Assembly (NCBI GenBank): GCA_947303715.1
Contig: CAMYYY010000001.1
Coordinates: 124,001-188,000, forward strand
Direction: 5' to 3'
Source: an uncultured Bacteroidales bacterium
GTDB lineage: Bacteria > Bacteroidota > Bacteroidia > Bacteroidales > Bacteroidaceae
DNA: 64,000 bases
Position 1 is the first letter of the stretch. Every line of letters starts with the position of its first letter. The notes beneath the pieces were generated by a model that had not been told where the DNA came from, searched no databases, and worked only from the letters and a program-made list of their open reading frames with translations. A program made the translations under genes and the position numbers. Positions 55,332 through 63,172 of the stretch are shown in pieces.

Positions 55332-55652
55332 ATGGCAAGCACAAGTGACTTTGTACAATATATTGTGGACCAATGTAGCGGAGCAGGCGAGGTGACGGTC
55401 AGGAAGATGTTTGGCGACTACGGCATCTACTGCGACGGGAAAATCTTCGGCCTTATCTGCGATGACTGCTTCTACGTGAAGCCTACGGAGGGCGGGCGCG
55501 CCCTGCTGCGCTCCCTCGATCTTCGTCCACCCTACGAAGGGGCGAAAGACTACTTCTATATTGCTGACGTCGACGACAGGGACTATCTCTCTGCCCTCGT
55601 CCGCGAAACCTGCAAGGAACTTCCCTGGCCTAAACCGAAGAAAAAGAAGTAA
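55332..55652 (+). CDS. TfoX/Sxy N-terminal domain protein
   Basis: 106 residues. The sequence VTVRKMFGDYGIYCDGKIFG, LICDDCFYVKPTEGG, RPPYEGAKDYFYIADVDDRD is the TfoX N-terminal domain. In gamma-proteobacteria the full protein activates competence genes, but this short single-domain form lacks the C-terminal domain and its role in Bacteroidetes is unknown. The C-terminus is strongly basic (PWPKPKKKK), compatible with nucleic-acid binding. It starts 9 nt after the TonB-C lipoprotein and ends just before the GH78-like gene, so the three may be co-transcribed. Confidence 0.85.
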   Translation: MASTSDFVQYIVDQCSGAGEVTVRKMFGDYGIYCDGKIFGLICDDCFYVKPTEGGRALLRSLDLRPPYEGAKDYFYIADVDDRDYLSALVRETCKELPWPKPKKKK

Positions 55653-55653
55653 A

Positions 55654-57891
55654 ATGACAGTCGGAAAGAGGCATTTCATGCTTTGTCTGCTAGTATGGGA
55701 GGCTGTAATGGTCTCTTTGACGGCTCAGGCACAGACGGCAAGGTGGATAACGGCTGACGACACGCTCTCGTGCAAGCCGAACACGTGGATGGAATTCCAC
55801 AAGGATTTCCAGCTTAGGAAAAAGCCCAGGCAGGCCGTGGCTCGCATTTCGGCAGACTCGAAGTATTGGCTTTGGGTGAACGGGGACCTGGTTGTCTTCG
55901 AAGGCAGCCTGAAGCGAGGGCCTAATCCTTCCGACTCGTATTTCGATAACGTTGACCTCGCCCCATACCTCCGCAAAGGCAGCAACGACGTGAAGTTGCT
56001 GCTGTGCTTTTTCGGCAAGCCCGGCTTCTCGCATGTCAACAGCGGGGAGTCGGGGTTCATCTTTGATGCCTCTTCCATCGGGCTGGTGAGCGACTGCAGC
56101 TGGCAGAGCCGTCGGTTGCAGGCCTACCAGACCTGCGGCAATCCTGAGGCTAATTTCCGTCTGGCAGAATCGTGCATCCGCTACGATGCCCGGCTGGAGA
56201 ATCAGGGGGAACTTCGTCCCTCGCTAGAGCTGGGTACATGGGGAACTGGGCCTTGGGGCAGCCTCGTCGAGCGTCCCATCCCCCTGTGGCATGACTATGG
56301 TTTGAAGACTGCCGGCTATCAGCAAACAGAGGATGGCGAGGGAAACATAATTCTGAGCATCCGTCTTCCTTATAACATGCAGATGACTCCATACATCGAC
56401 CTCACGGACGAGGGCGAGGGAACAACTCTTCGATTGGAAACCGACCATGTACATGGAGGTAGCGACAACTGTATCCGCGCCGAGTACGTCACACGACGGG
56501 GAAGGCAGCAGTATGAGTCGCTGGGATGGATGAACGGCGACGAGCTGCGCATTATCTATCCGAAAGAAGCGCGGCTGACCATCCACTCTGTTGGCTATCG
56601 CGAGACGGGTTACGACTGCTACCGCGAGGGCACATTCACCTGCTCAGACCCTGTAGTCTGCCGCTACTGGGATAAGGCGATGCGTACACTCTACGTGAAC
56701 ATGCGCGACAACTATTTCGATTGTCCTGATCGTGAGCGGGCACAATGGGGCGGCGATGCTACGATATTGATGGGACAGAGTTTCTACCAGTTGTCGCCCA
56801 GCGCGGGTGCTTTGGCAAGAAAGTTCCTTCGCGAAGTCGTCGACTGGCAGAAGGCCGATAGCGTGGTCTTCTCGCCTGTACCTGCTCAGAACTGGAGCGG
56901 GGAGTTGCCGGCACAGTCGCTTGCCGTCATGGGGACGCGAGGACTCTGGTATTATTATATGCAGACAGGCGATATCGAAACCTTGCACCATGCCTATCCC
57001 GCCTTGCGCCGTTACTTGGGCATCTGGCATCTGGATGCCGACGGCTTGACGGAAGGCCGTGCGGGAGGCTGGTCGTGGGGCGACTGGGGAAGCGAAATCG
57101 ACATGCGCCTGCTGCTGGCGGCTTGGCACTATATGGCCCTGCAATGTGCCATTGATGTCGCGCGTCTGACGGGGCACTCCGAAGACATCGTCGGCTATGA
57201 GCGGCAGAGGGAGAGCATCGCCCGTGCCTTTAATCGTTGTTGGAACGGCACAGCCTACCGTCATCCTACCTACGACGGCTTAGCTGATGACCGTGTGCAG
57301 GCGATGGCTATCGTAAGCGGACTTGCTGACAGTACCCGCTATGAAGCCCTCTATAAGCAATTCCAAGAGCATGAGCATGCAAGTCCCTATATGGAACGGT
57401 ATGTACTGGAGGCTCTTGTGCGTATTGGACATGGGGAGTATGCCCTCGAGCGTTTCAAGCGCCGCTTCGGTCCGATGATAGACGACACGCTCCACTCCAC
57501 GCTTTATGAAAGTTGGAGTGAAGGTGGCGACGGAGGCGGCTCCACCAATCATGCGTGGAGCGGGGGTATGCTGAACGTCTTTTGTGAACAGGTGTTCGGC
57601 CTACAGCCCACTACGGCTGGTTGGCAGACTTTTGTGTTTGCCCCATGTCCCATTCTGCCCGAGTCAAGCATCACCGTGCCTACCGTACGTGGAGTGGTGG
57701 AGGCATCCTTCTCCGATACCCCTGCGAGGCTTCGTCTGACGCTCGCCGTGCCCAAAGGAACAACGGCAAACGTTGTCCTTCCGCAAGGTGATTATACGAC
57801 TGTTCGCGTGAACGGAAAGCCCCTGAAGGGACAACAGGTTCCTGTCTTGAAAGCGGGAAGATATGAGATTATATGCAATAAGACAATATAA
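55654..57891 (+). CDS. GH78-like alpha-L-rhamnosidase family protein
   Basis: 745 residues from ATG 55654; the reading frame opens earlier, but that part overlaps the TfoX gene and codes no signal peptide. The chosen start gives MLCLLVWEAVMVSLTAQAQ as signal. An N-terminal beta domain has ARISADSKYWLWVNGDLVVF. The six-hairpin catalytic domain has the family block DNYFDCPDRERAQWGGDATI (about 350), SWGDWGSEIDMRLLLAAW and the closing beta domain with TVPTVRGVVEASF. Rhamnosidases of this family release L-rhamnose from pectin side chains or rhamnogalacturonan. The next gene, GH28, starts 12 nt later, which supports joint action on rhamnogalacturonan. Confidence 0.85.
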   Translation: MTVGKRHFMLCLLVWEAVMVSLTAQAQTARWITADDTLSCKPNTWMEFHKDFQLRKKPRQAVARISADSKYWLWVNGDLVVFEGSLKRGPNPSDSYFDNVDLAPYLRKGSNDVKLLLCFFGKPGFSHVNSGESGFIFDASSIGLVSDCSWQSRRLQAYQTCGNPEANFRLAESCIRYDARLENQGELRPSLELGTWGTGPWGSLVERPIPLWHDYGLKTAGYQQTEDGEGNIILSIRLPYNMQMTPYIDLTDEGEGTTLRLETDHVHGGSDNCIRAEYVTRRGRQQYESLGWMNGDELRIIYPKEARLTIHSVGYRETGYDCYREGTFTCSDPVVCRYWDKAMRTLYVNMRDNYFDCPDRERAQWGGDATILMGQSFYQLSPSAGALARKFLREVVDWQKADSVVFSPVPAQNWSGELPAQSLAVMGTRGLWYYYMQTGDIETLHHAYPALRRYLGIWHLDADGLTEGRAGGWSWGDWGSEIDMRLLLAAWHYMALQCAIDVARLTGHSEDIVGYERQRESIARAFNRCWNGTAYRHPTYDGLADDRVQAMAIVSGLADSTRYEALYKQFQEHEHASPYMERYVLEALVRIGHGEYALERFKRRFGPMIDDTLHSTLYESWSEGGDGGGSTNHAWSGGMLNVFCEQVFGLQPTTAGWQTFVFAPCPILPESSITVPTVRGVVEASFSDTPARLRLTLAVPKGTTANVVLPQGDYTTVRVNGKPLKGQQVPVLKAGRYEIICNKTI

Positions 57892-57903
57892 TAGGTGTAA
57901 AAT

Positions 57904-59199
57904 ATGAAGAACACGTTATTCAGAATAATGGCTGTCGCTACAGCGATATTGATTTGTCTGAGCGTGGATGCACGGGCGCCGAAGCGGCGTAAGCCTGTCG
58001 ATTTGTGGCCTGACGGCACGCCTATTGCCGCGTGGTTCAGCGATACGGCACGCGTGGATATCAGCACGCTCGGGCGGCAGTATGTCCTGACGGACTATGG
58101 CGTCCAACGAGACAGCACGCTCTTGCAGACGGAGGCAATCCAGGCCGTTATTGACCGTGCAGCCCGCGAGGGCGGGGGAGTGATAGTGGTTCCGCGAGGG
58201 ACGTTCCTCAGCGGCTCGCTCTTCTTCCGGCAGGGCACACACCTCCACCTCAGCGAGGGGGCAGTACTGAAAGGCAGCGACTTTATCGGCGACTTTGCCC
58301 TCATGGACACCCGCTTGGAGGGGCAGAATATCCACTACTTCATGGCGCTCGTCAACGCCATCGGGCTGGATGGTTTCACCATCAGCGGCACGGGTACCCT
58401 CAACGGCAACGGCGAACGCTACTGGCGCTCGTTTTGGCTGAGGAGACAATACAACCGCCAATGTACCAACCTCGAAGAGATGCGTCCTCGCTTGGTATTC
58501 ATTCAGGACTGCCGTAACGTCACGCTCTGCGATGCCCACTTCCTCAACAGCCCCTTCTGGACGTGCCATCTCTACCGCTGCGAGAATGTCAAGGCGCTCT
58601 ATCTCCACACCTTCGCCCCCAGCAAAGGCCCCGTCAAAGCCCCTTCTTGCGACGCTTTTGACGTGGATGTCTGCACGAACGTGCTCATACATGGCTGCTA
58701 TATGGACGTTAACGACGATGCCGTAGCCCTCAAGGGCGGTAAAGGCCCCTGGGCGGATAAGGATACCATCGGCAACGGCCCTAACCGCAACATTATCATC
58801 GAAAACTGCTCCTACGGCTTCTGTCACGGCGCGCTTACCTGCGGCTCGGAGAGTATCCTCAACCACAACGTCATCCTGCGCCGCTGCCATGTGGAAGGTG
58901 CTGACCGTATCCTCTGGCTGAAGATGCGCCCCGATACCCCCCAGCGCTACGAATACATCCGCGTGGAGGACATCACAGGTAGCGCCACGCGTGTCGTCTT
59001 CGTTCATCCCTGGACGCAGTTCTTCGACCTCAAGGGGCGCGAGGATATCCCCTATAGTACCTCTGCCAACGTCACGCTGCGGAATCTCAATATGACGTGC
59101 CGTACATTCCTCGACATGGAGGAGCGCCCCGACCAATACAGCGTGGAGCCCATCACCATCGAAAATTGTATCATTAATGGCGAAACCATCACTCAATAG
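57904..59199 (+). CDS. GH28 polygalacturonase/rhamnogalacturonan hydrolase family protein
   Basis: 431 residues with a signal peptide (IMAVATAILICLSVDARA). The right-handed beta-helix motifs of GH28 are present: GGGVIVVPRGTFLSGSLFF, GTGTLNGNGERYW, then the catalytic Asp set in SCDAFDVDVC and NDDAVALKGG, and CHGALTCGSES in place of the usual GHG...GS. The N-terminal Cys-free linker and length fit Bacteroidetes GH28 members acting on pectin fragments. It is placed directly after the rhamnosidase-like gene (12-nt gap) and 24 nt before the M48 protease, so the pair probably forms a small pectin operon. No SusC/SusD pair accompanies it here. Confidence 0.9.
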   Translation: MKNTLFRIMAVATAILICLSVDARAPKRRKPVDLWPDGTPIAAWFSDTARVDISTLGRQYVLTDYGVQRDSTLLQTEAIQAVIDRAAREGGGVIVVPRGTFLSGSLFFRQGTHLHLSEGAVLKGSDFIGDFALMDTRLEGQNIHYFMALVNAIGLDGFTISGTGTLNGNGERYWRSFWLRRQYNRQCTNLEEMRPRLVFIQDCRNVTLCDAHFLNSPFWTCHLYRCENVKALYLHTFAPSKGPVKAPSCDAFDVDVCTNVLIHGCYMDVNDDAVALKGGKGPWADKDTIGNGPNRNIIIENCSYGFCHGALTCGSESILNHNVILRRCHVEGADRILWLKMRPDTPQRYEYIRVEDITGSATRVVFVHPWTQFFDLKGREDIPYSTSANVTLRNLNMTCRTFLDMEERPDQYSVEPITIENCIINGETITQ

Positions 59200-59223
59200 C
59201 TCATTGCTTTAATTCTTAATAGT

Positions 59224-60021
59224 ATGAAAAAGTACATTTTAATCGTTTTGGCTTTTGTAGCCGTGCTGTTTATCAGCTGCGCAAGTGTGCCCCTCACGGG
59301 ACGTAACCGTATTATGCTCGTTTCAGACAACGAAGTGCTGTCATCGAGCCTCACCCAGTACAACGAATACATGACTACCGCCGTGCGCAGCACCAATGCG
59401 ACGCAGACGGCTATGGTTCAGCGTGTGGGCAAGAAGATTGCCGCTGCCACCGAGAAGTTCCTCACCGACAACGGCCTTGGTGCCGAGGTGGCGCAGTACC
59501 AATGGGAGTTCAACCTCGTGAAGGACGAGGAGATGAACGCCTTCTGCATGCCGGGCGGAAAGATTGTGGTTTATGAAGGCATTCTGCCGATTTGCCAGAG
59601 CGACGATGACCTTGCCGTCGTCATCGGCCATGAGGTAGCTCACGCCGTCGCCAAGCACTCAAATGAGCGCCTCTCGCAGCAGATGTTGGCTGCCTATGGC
59701 TCGGCTATCCTCGATGCCGCCCTCAGTACACGTTCCGACGCAGCGCGCCAGCTGGGGCAGACAGTCTATGGACTTGGTGCCAATTACGGCGTCATGCTTC
59801 CCTATAGCCGTAAGCACGAGCTGGAGGCCGACCACATGGGACTTATCTTTATGGCTATGGCGGGCTATGACCCCTCCGTGGCAGTTACTTTCTGGCAGAA
59901 GATGGCTGCCGCAAGCCCAACGAGCGTCCCTGCTCTGCTCAGCTCCCATCCTTCGGATTCTAAACGCATCACCGAAATCCAGAAGTACCTTCCCGAAGCC
60001 GAGAAGTACCACACGAAGTAA
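59224..60021 (+). CDS. M48-family metalloprotease lipoprotein
   Basis: 265 residues with lipobox LFISCA (Cys 17). The zinc-binding site is VVIGHEVAHAVAKHSNERLS (HExxH), with the third ligand Glu in RKHELEADHMGLIFMAMAGY. A conserved PGGKIVVYEGIL block precedes it. This is the soluble, lipid-anchored branch of M48 (like LoiP/YcaL), which degrades damaged envelope proteins. The lipobox suggests periplasmic or outer-membrane location. It follows GH28 by 24 nt but is probably a housekeeping gene. The 3' side is a heptamer hairpin shared with the convergent WYL regulator. Confidence 0.92.
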   Translation: MKKYILIVLAFVAVLFISCASVPLTGRNRIMLVSDNEVLSSSLTQYNEYMTTAVRSTNATQTAMVQRVGKKIAAATEKFLTDNGLGAEVAQYQWEFNLVKDEEMNAFCMPGGKIVVYEGILPICQSDDDLAVVIGHEVAHAVAKHSNERLSQQMLAAYGSAILDAALSTRSDAARQLGQTVYGLGANYGVMLPYSRKHELEADHMGLIFMAMAGYDPSVAVTFWQKMAAASPTSVPALLSSHPSDSKRITEIQKYLPEAEKYHTK

Positions 60022-60030
60022 GGCAAGAGT

Positions 60031-60123
60031 AGTTAAGAATTAAGAGTTAAGGAAAATAGCTGCAGTACGCTGTATGCTGGGCATTCTTTCTTAACTCTTA
60101 ATTCTTTTTATTCTTAATTCTTT
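60031..60123. repeat. inverted pair of GTTAAGA heptamer arrays between convergent genes
   Basis: Left arm 60031-60052 (GTTAAGAATTAAGAGTTAAG) and right arm 60087-60123 (CTTAACT / CTTAATT steps) can pair across a loop of about 34 bp. As at 4955-5043 it lies between two converging genes and may end transcription from both sides. Confidence 0.75.
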
Positions 60124-60128
60124 ATTGC

Positions 60129-61061
60129 TTAATTTTCTTCTTTCTTTTTCCTGTTGCGGCGGGCGGCTTTGCGGAGGGTGCGGGCAAAGGCTTCGCGAAG
60201 GGAAGCGGGGGAGAGGATTTCCAGCTCGTCGGCCTGTGAGAGAAGTTCCTGCATGAAGTCGTAGGTGGGGCGAAGGCGCAGGCTGAAGTCGGCATGGCGC
60301 GGAGCGGTATTAATCTCCTGCTGGCTGTGGTGCAGAGGGAGTGAGCGCAGGTAGTTGGGCAGACGGCCATAGGCGCGGATGACGATGTCCTCCACCTCGA
60401 CGTCGCCGCCTGTATAGACGCCGAAATCATCGGCAAAGAAGGTTTGAGGGTCGAATTCGGGCGGCATGGTGAACGTCTTAGTTGTTTCTTGCAACCCGAG
60501 GATGCGGTCAAGGGCATAGACGCGGATATCGTCGTGCTGGTAGGCGGTGTTGCGCCCCACGAGGTACCAGCGTTGCTTGAAAACCTTCAGGCAGTAGGGC
60601 ATCAGCGTGAACGTCTGGATGAGGGCGAACGAGCGCAGGTATTTCATCTGCACCATGTGGCTGTGCGTCATGGCATCGATGATGGGCTGGAGGAATTCCT
60701 GCCCTGAGGGCATGCTCTCGAGTACGATTCGGTCGTGGAGGTCGGCGCACGACTGGAGGACGCCGGCTACGGTAAGTGAGCGGAGCATCCACGTGTGGAC
60801 ACCTGCTTCGCGCAAAATCTCGGGGTTGCTGATGTAGTAGCAGTACGTGTCGCGATGGCAGTCGGTGATGATTCCGAACGTCTCCAGGATGACGTCGCGA
60901 TAGCGGTTGAGGGTGGTGCGGCTGAGGGGTGAGCCGTCGCTGAAGGGGGTTTCGCTCCATTTCTCGTTCAGCTCGCGTAGCGTGATTCCTTCGCTTCCCG
61001 CTTGCAACATCGCGTTGACAAACCAGATGTATCGTCCAAATAGTTCCTCGGCCTTTTGCAT
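60129..61061 (-). CDS. WYL-domain transcriptional regulator
   Basis: 310 residues. The N-terminus (FGRYIWFVNAMLQAGSEGIT, LRELNEKW, PLSRTTLNRYRDVILETFGI) is a winged helix-turn-helix. From about 125 comes a WYL-type domain (MKYLRSFALIQTFTLMPYCL, KVFKQRWYLVGRN) followed by the usual WCX-type C-terminal part (IRVYALDRILGLQET, IVIRAYGRLPNYLRSLP). The tail is basic (KAARRNRKKK). WYL regulators sense small ligands or nucleic acid and control DNA repair, defence or metabolism. The -7 element at 61088-61095 supports the ATG at 61061. No target genes can be named. Confidence 0.9.
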   Translation of the reverse strand: MQKAEELFGRYIWFVNAMLQAGSEGITLRELNEKWSETPFSDGSPLSRTTLNRYRDVILETFGIITDCHRDTYCYYISNPEILREAGVHTWMLRSLTVAGVLQSCADLHDRIVLESMPSGQEFLQPIIDAMTHSHMVQMKYLRSFALIQTFTLMPYCLKVFKQRWYLVGRNTAYQHDDIRVYALDRILGLQETTKTFTMPPEFDPQTFFADDFGVYTGGDVEVEDIVIRAYGRLPNYLRSLPLHHSQQEINTAPRHADFSLRLRPTYDFMQELLSQADELEILSPASLREAFARTLRKAARRNRKKKEEN

Positions 61062-61087
61062 CGTGTATTCTTTTTATGATTCCGATG

Positions 61088-61095
61088 CAAAGGTA
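61088..61095 (-). promoter_or_regulatory. -7 element of the WYL regulator gene
   Basis: The minus strand reads TACCTTTG (TAnnTTTG), 27 nt from the ATG at 61061. Confidence 0.6.
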
Positions 61096-61199
61096 GGGCG
61101 AGCCGAGCGAAAAAACAAATTATTGTTGTTTTTTCCGAGACGAACCCAACCGAAAAAGGCTGTAGGCCCTTAAGGGTAGGAAATAGTTTGGCGCCAACA

Positions 61200-61280
61200 C
61201 TAATCTTTGACGATTTCTTCTGTATCGCCCACAATCATGGCTCCGATGAGAAGGCTGAAAAGAATGATGATGACTGTCAT
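61200..61280 (-). CDS. 26-residue predicted single-pass membrane peptide
   Basis: ATG at 61278-61280, stop TAG at 61200-61202. It has one hydrophobic stretch, VIIILFSLLIGAMIV, followed by the acidic tail GDTEEIVKD. It lies 46 nt after the 36-residue ORF on the same strand, below a recognisable -7 element, so the two may form a tiny bicistronic transcript. I do not recognise the family. The coding nature rests on the membrane-protein composition and the promoter; a chance ORF cannot be excluded. Confidence 0.4.
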   Translation of the reverse strand: MTVIIILFSLLIGAMIVGDTEEIVKD

Positions 61281-61326
61281 AATCGTAAGTTTTTTTCTTT
61301 ATCTAAACTCTCTTAACTGAATTCTG

Positions 61327-61437
61327 TCAGGCTATGGCGGGACGACGGACGAAACGGCGCTGGCCGGCGATGAACTCGGTGGCGTAGTAATGGATGGTGA
61401 GGCGCTTGGCCTTCGGGGTGATGGTCTGTTCTCTCAT
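61327..61437 (-). CDS. 36-residue basic peptide of unknown function
   Basis: ATG 61437, stop TGA 61327-61329. It is Arg/Lys-rich: MREQTITPKAKRLTIHYYAT then EFIAGQRRFVRRPAIA. Upstream in-frame sequence could extend it to 63 residues, but that part overlaps the -7 element at 61482-61489, so the short form is preferred. With the 26-residue membrane ORF it fills an otherwise empty stretch of 571 bp (61062-61633). No known family is recognised. Confidence 0.45.
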   Translation of the reverse strand: MREQTITPKAKRLTIHYYATEFIAGQRRFVRRPAIA

Positions 61438-61481
61438 GCTGTTCTTTCGTTTTAAGGGTGAGTATTTTTCTTTTGACGCTG

Positions 61482-61489
61482 CAAAGTTA
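61482..61489 (-). promoter_or_regulatory. -7 element of the tiny-ORF pair
   Basis: The minus strand reads TAACTTTG (TAnnTTTG). The start site would be near 61475, 38 nt before the ATG of the 36-residue ORF. Confidence 0.55.
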
Positions 61490-61573
61490 AGCGCAACATG
61501 TACCATATTCCCGTACATTCAAGTTAAATATTTAGTTTTGGCCGAAATTTTAACAAAAATTGCCCCAATAGAC

Positions 61574-61602
61574 GAAAAAACGGCCAACTTTGGGTTGGCC
61601 GC
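61574..61602 (-). terminator. intrinsic terminator after the HTH gene
   Basis: Minus strand: CGGCCAAC-CCAAA-GTTGGCCG followed by TTTTTT, an 8-bp perfect stem. It begins 32 nt after the stop at 61634. Confidence 0.85.
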
Positions 61603-61633
61603 AGGGGAGGAAAGCGTGGAATTAGGGTGGTGA

Positions 61634-61834
61634 TTAGTCGCCTTCTTCCAGTTCGAAGATTTCGTTGACGGGGATGCCGAAGACGAGCGACATCTTCAAA
61701 GCGAGGACAGTGGAGGGGTTGAACTTGCCCTGCTCGATGGCGTTGATGGTCTGGCGGCTGACGCCTGTGCGCTCAGCCAGTTCCTGTTGTGTCATGCGCT
61801 GCCGTGCACGCTCTACGCGGATATTATTTTTCAT
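61634..61834 (-). CDS. small XRE/Cro-type HTH regulator
   Basis: 66 residues, all of it a helix-turn-helix: NNIRVERARQRMTQQELAER then TGVSRQTINAIEQGKFNPST and ALKMSLVFGIPVNEIFELEE. This size is typical of YozG/YgzD-like repressors. The start overlaps the end of the upstream membrane-protein gene by 11 nt, a pairing seen often in Firmicutes and Bacteroidetes, in which the regulator is thought to control the pair. An intrinsic terminator follows, so the unit is the two genes only. Confidence 0.9.
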   Translation of the reverse strand: MKNNIRVERARQRMTQQELAERTGVSRQTINAIEQGKFNPSTVLALKMSLVFGIPVNEIFELEEGD

Positions 61835-62276
61835 CGCTGTAACGTTTGTTCTGTACCCAGTAGGAGATTTTGAAGATAAGCAAGTAGACGAAAAGCATCC
61901 ACCAGCTATGCCCCAATATCAAATAGTATTTGCCCATAAACGTAGGTGAACACAACCTTCCCATGAAGAAACCCTTTATAGGTCCGATGATGAGCAGGAT
62001 GACGAAGATGATTGCCGTAGTGACGAGGCTTTTCTTCCTTAGTTCGTCAATGCGCTCATCTTCGATGTTCTCGCGCGAGAAACAGAGGATGATGGCGGAC
62101 AAGGGTAGTAGCAAGAGATAGCTCAATTCGCCAAGAATCTCCATTCCTTCACCCGTTCTGTAGTTACCTCTGATGACGGAAGGGACAAAGATTGTAAAAC
62201 CCAGGACAAGTCCTGCAACCAAGGCCGCGAGGCCGACCCACTGCCATGCGTGGGGAAGAAGATGTTGTTTTTTCAT
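61824..62276 (-). CDS. four-helix membrane protein of unknown function, paired with HTH
   Basis: 150 residues with four hydrophobic segments: about 14-32 (VGLAALVAGLVLGFTIF), 49-66 (LSYLLLLPLSAIILCF), 84-104 (LVTTAIIFVILLIIGPI) and 119-138 (LGHSWWMLFVYLLIF). A conserved-looking cytoplasmic loop, SRENIEDERIDELRKKSL, joins helices 2 and 3; this Dxx(D/E)ERxxxIR-like loop is typical of small membrane proteins beside YozG-type regulators. Function unknown. The promoter -7 box is at 62301-62308. It overlaps the HTH gene by 11 nt. Confidence 0.8.
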   Translation of the reverse strand: MKKQHLLPHAWQWVGLAALVAGLVLGFTIFVPSVIRGNYRTGEGMEILGELSYLLLLPLSAIILCFSRENIEDERIDELRKKSLVTTAIIFVILLIIGPIKGFFMGRLCSPTFMGKYYLILGHSWWMLFVYLLIFKISYWVQNKRYSDEK

Positions 62277-62300
62277 ACTTTTGTTGAATTAAATCCGCTG

Positions 62301-62308
62301 CAAAGGTA
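62301..62308 (-). promoter_or_regulatory. -7 element of the membrane protein/HTH pair
   Basis: The minus strand reads TACCTTTG (TAnnTTTG), 25 nt from the ATG at 62276. Confidence 0.6.
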
Positions 62309-62451
62309 AAGTATAATTTACATTTGTGCAAGTAAAATTGACAAAAAGTTTGAGAAACTATTCCTTTTTAACATTTCAAGCTTTTTCTGTCGAGGCGAAT
62401 ATATGTCTGTCTTTGAAATCAAGAACAGGGTGCCTATGCAAATGGGGCTTG

Positions 62452-62561
62452 AATGTAGCATTATGTAGCATTATGTAGCAATTAGGGCTATCTACATCGA
62501 ATAATCAACAAGTTTTCAATATAATATGTTGTTTTATGTAGCAATGTAGCATTTTTTCAGA
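62452..62561. repeat. TATGTAGCAT repeat block, copy 2
   Basis: Three 10-bp steps (GAATGTAGCA, then TTATGTAGCA twice), then TTAGGGCTATCTACATCG, and about 60 bp later TATGTAGCAATGTAGCAT plus TTTTTCA. This repeats the order and spacing of 7221-7334; the flanks differ. It lies in the 420-bp spacer between the membrane-protein promoter and tsaE, where I see no gene. Confidence 0.8.
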
Positions 62562-62576
62562 AAAACAGTTGATACG

Positions 62577-62670
62577 GTTTTTGCAGTGTTTGATGTTATT
62601 TATAAACAGGGGCGCAGTTTATATAAACACGGCCCCTGTTTATATAAACACGGGCGCTGTTTATAGATAG
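62577..62670. repeat. GTTTATATAAAC array, 21-bp period, inverted copy of the feoAB-side array
   Basis: Units of GTTTATATAAAC type start at 62596, 62617, 62638 and 62659, exactly 21 bp apart, with GGGGCGC / CGGCCCC / CGGGCGC between them. The leading GTTTTTGCAGTGTTTGAT is the reverse complement, with one change, of the far end of 54404-54474. So the two arrays are inverted copies, this one a unit longer. Confidence 0.82.
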
Positions 62671-62696
62671 AGTTTGATGTAGCGGATGCCTTGGCT

Positions 62697-63101
62697 TCAA
62701 TAGCTGATTTCGCGCGAGCCGTCAGGCAGTACGGAAAGGGTGACGCGGACGGTGTCGGGGGGAAGGAGGGGCTCGACAAGTTCAGGCCATTCCATGAGGC
62801 AGAGGCCGTCGGAGCCGTAGAAATAGTCCTCGTAGCCGATGTCGTAGACTTCCGAGAGGCGTTTGATACGATAAAAATCGAAATGGAAGATGGGACGTCC
62901 AGAGGGGGTGTCGTATTCGTTGACGATGGCGAAAGTGGGCGAGGTGACGACGTCGGTGGTGCCCAGGGCCTCGCAGACGGCTTTGATGAAGGTGGTCTTG
63001 CCGGCTCCCATAGGGCCGTAGAAGGCAAAGAGGCGGCGTTCGCCCATGGCGTCCACAAACTCACGGGCAGCAGCATTGATATCGGAGAGGGAGAAAACCA
63101 C
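62697..63101 (-). CDS. tsaE: tRNA threonylcarbamoyladenosine biosynthesis ATPase TsaE
   Basis: 134 residues with Walker A GPMGAGKTTFIKAVCEALG, then VVTSPTFAIVNEYDT, IFHFDFYRIKRLSEVYDIGY, EDYFYGSDGLCLMEWPELVE, the classical TsaE order. TsaE is the ATPase that powers turnover of the TsaBD complex making t6A37 in tRNAs that read ANN codons; it is essential in most bacteria. It lies next to porX, a frequent arrangement in Bacteroidetes, from which it is separated by a short heptamer array. Stop TAG is at 62697-62699. Confidence 0.95.
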   Translation of the reverse strand: MVFSLSDINAAAREFVDAMGERRLFAFYGPMGAGKTTFIKAVCEALGTTDVVTSPTFAIVNEYDTPSGRPIFHFDFYRIKRLSEVYDIGYEDYFYGSDGLCLMEWPELVEPLLPPDTVRVTLSVLPDGSREISY

Positions 63102-63104
63102 TAT

Positions 63105-63141
63105 AGTTAAGAGTTAAGAATTAAGAGTTAAGAGTTAAGAA
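63105..63141. repeat. single GTTAAGA heptamer array between porX and tsaE
   Basis: AGTTAAG / AATTAAG steps with 7-bp period (five in a row). It has the same unit as 60031-60123 but only one arm. Confidence 0.75.
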
Positions 63142-63172
63142 AGATACTCCCGCTTGCGGTACATTCATCAGA

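Noticed and set aside
55561..55653. Longer GH78-like start at 55561
   Set aside because: It lies inside the TfoX-N gene in another frame and would put a polar, non-signal stretch before a clean signal peptide.
62600..63076. 158-codon minus-strand frame overlapping tsaE
   Set aside because: Its C-terminus (IYKQRPCLYKQGPCLYKLR) is the 21-bp array read as protein, and the rest is a shadow of tsaE.
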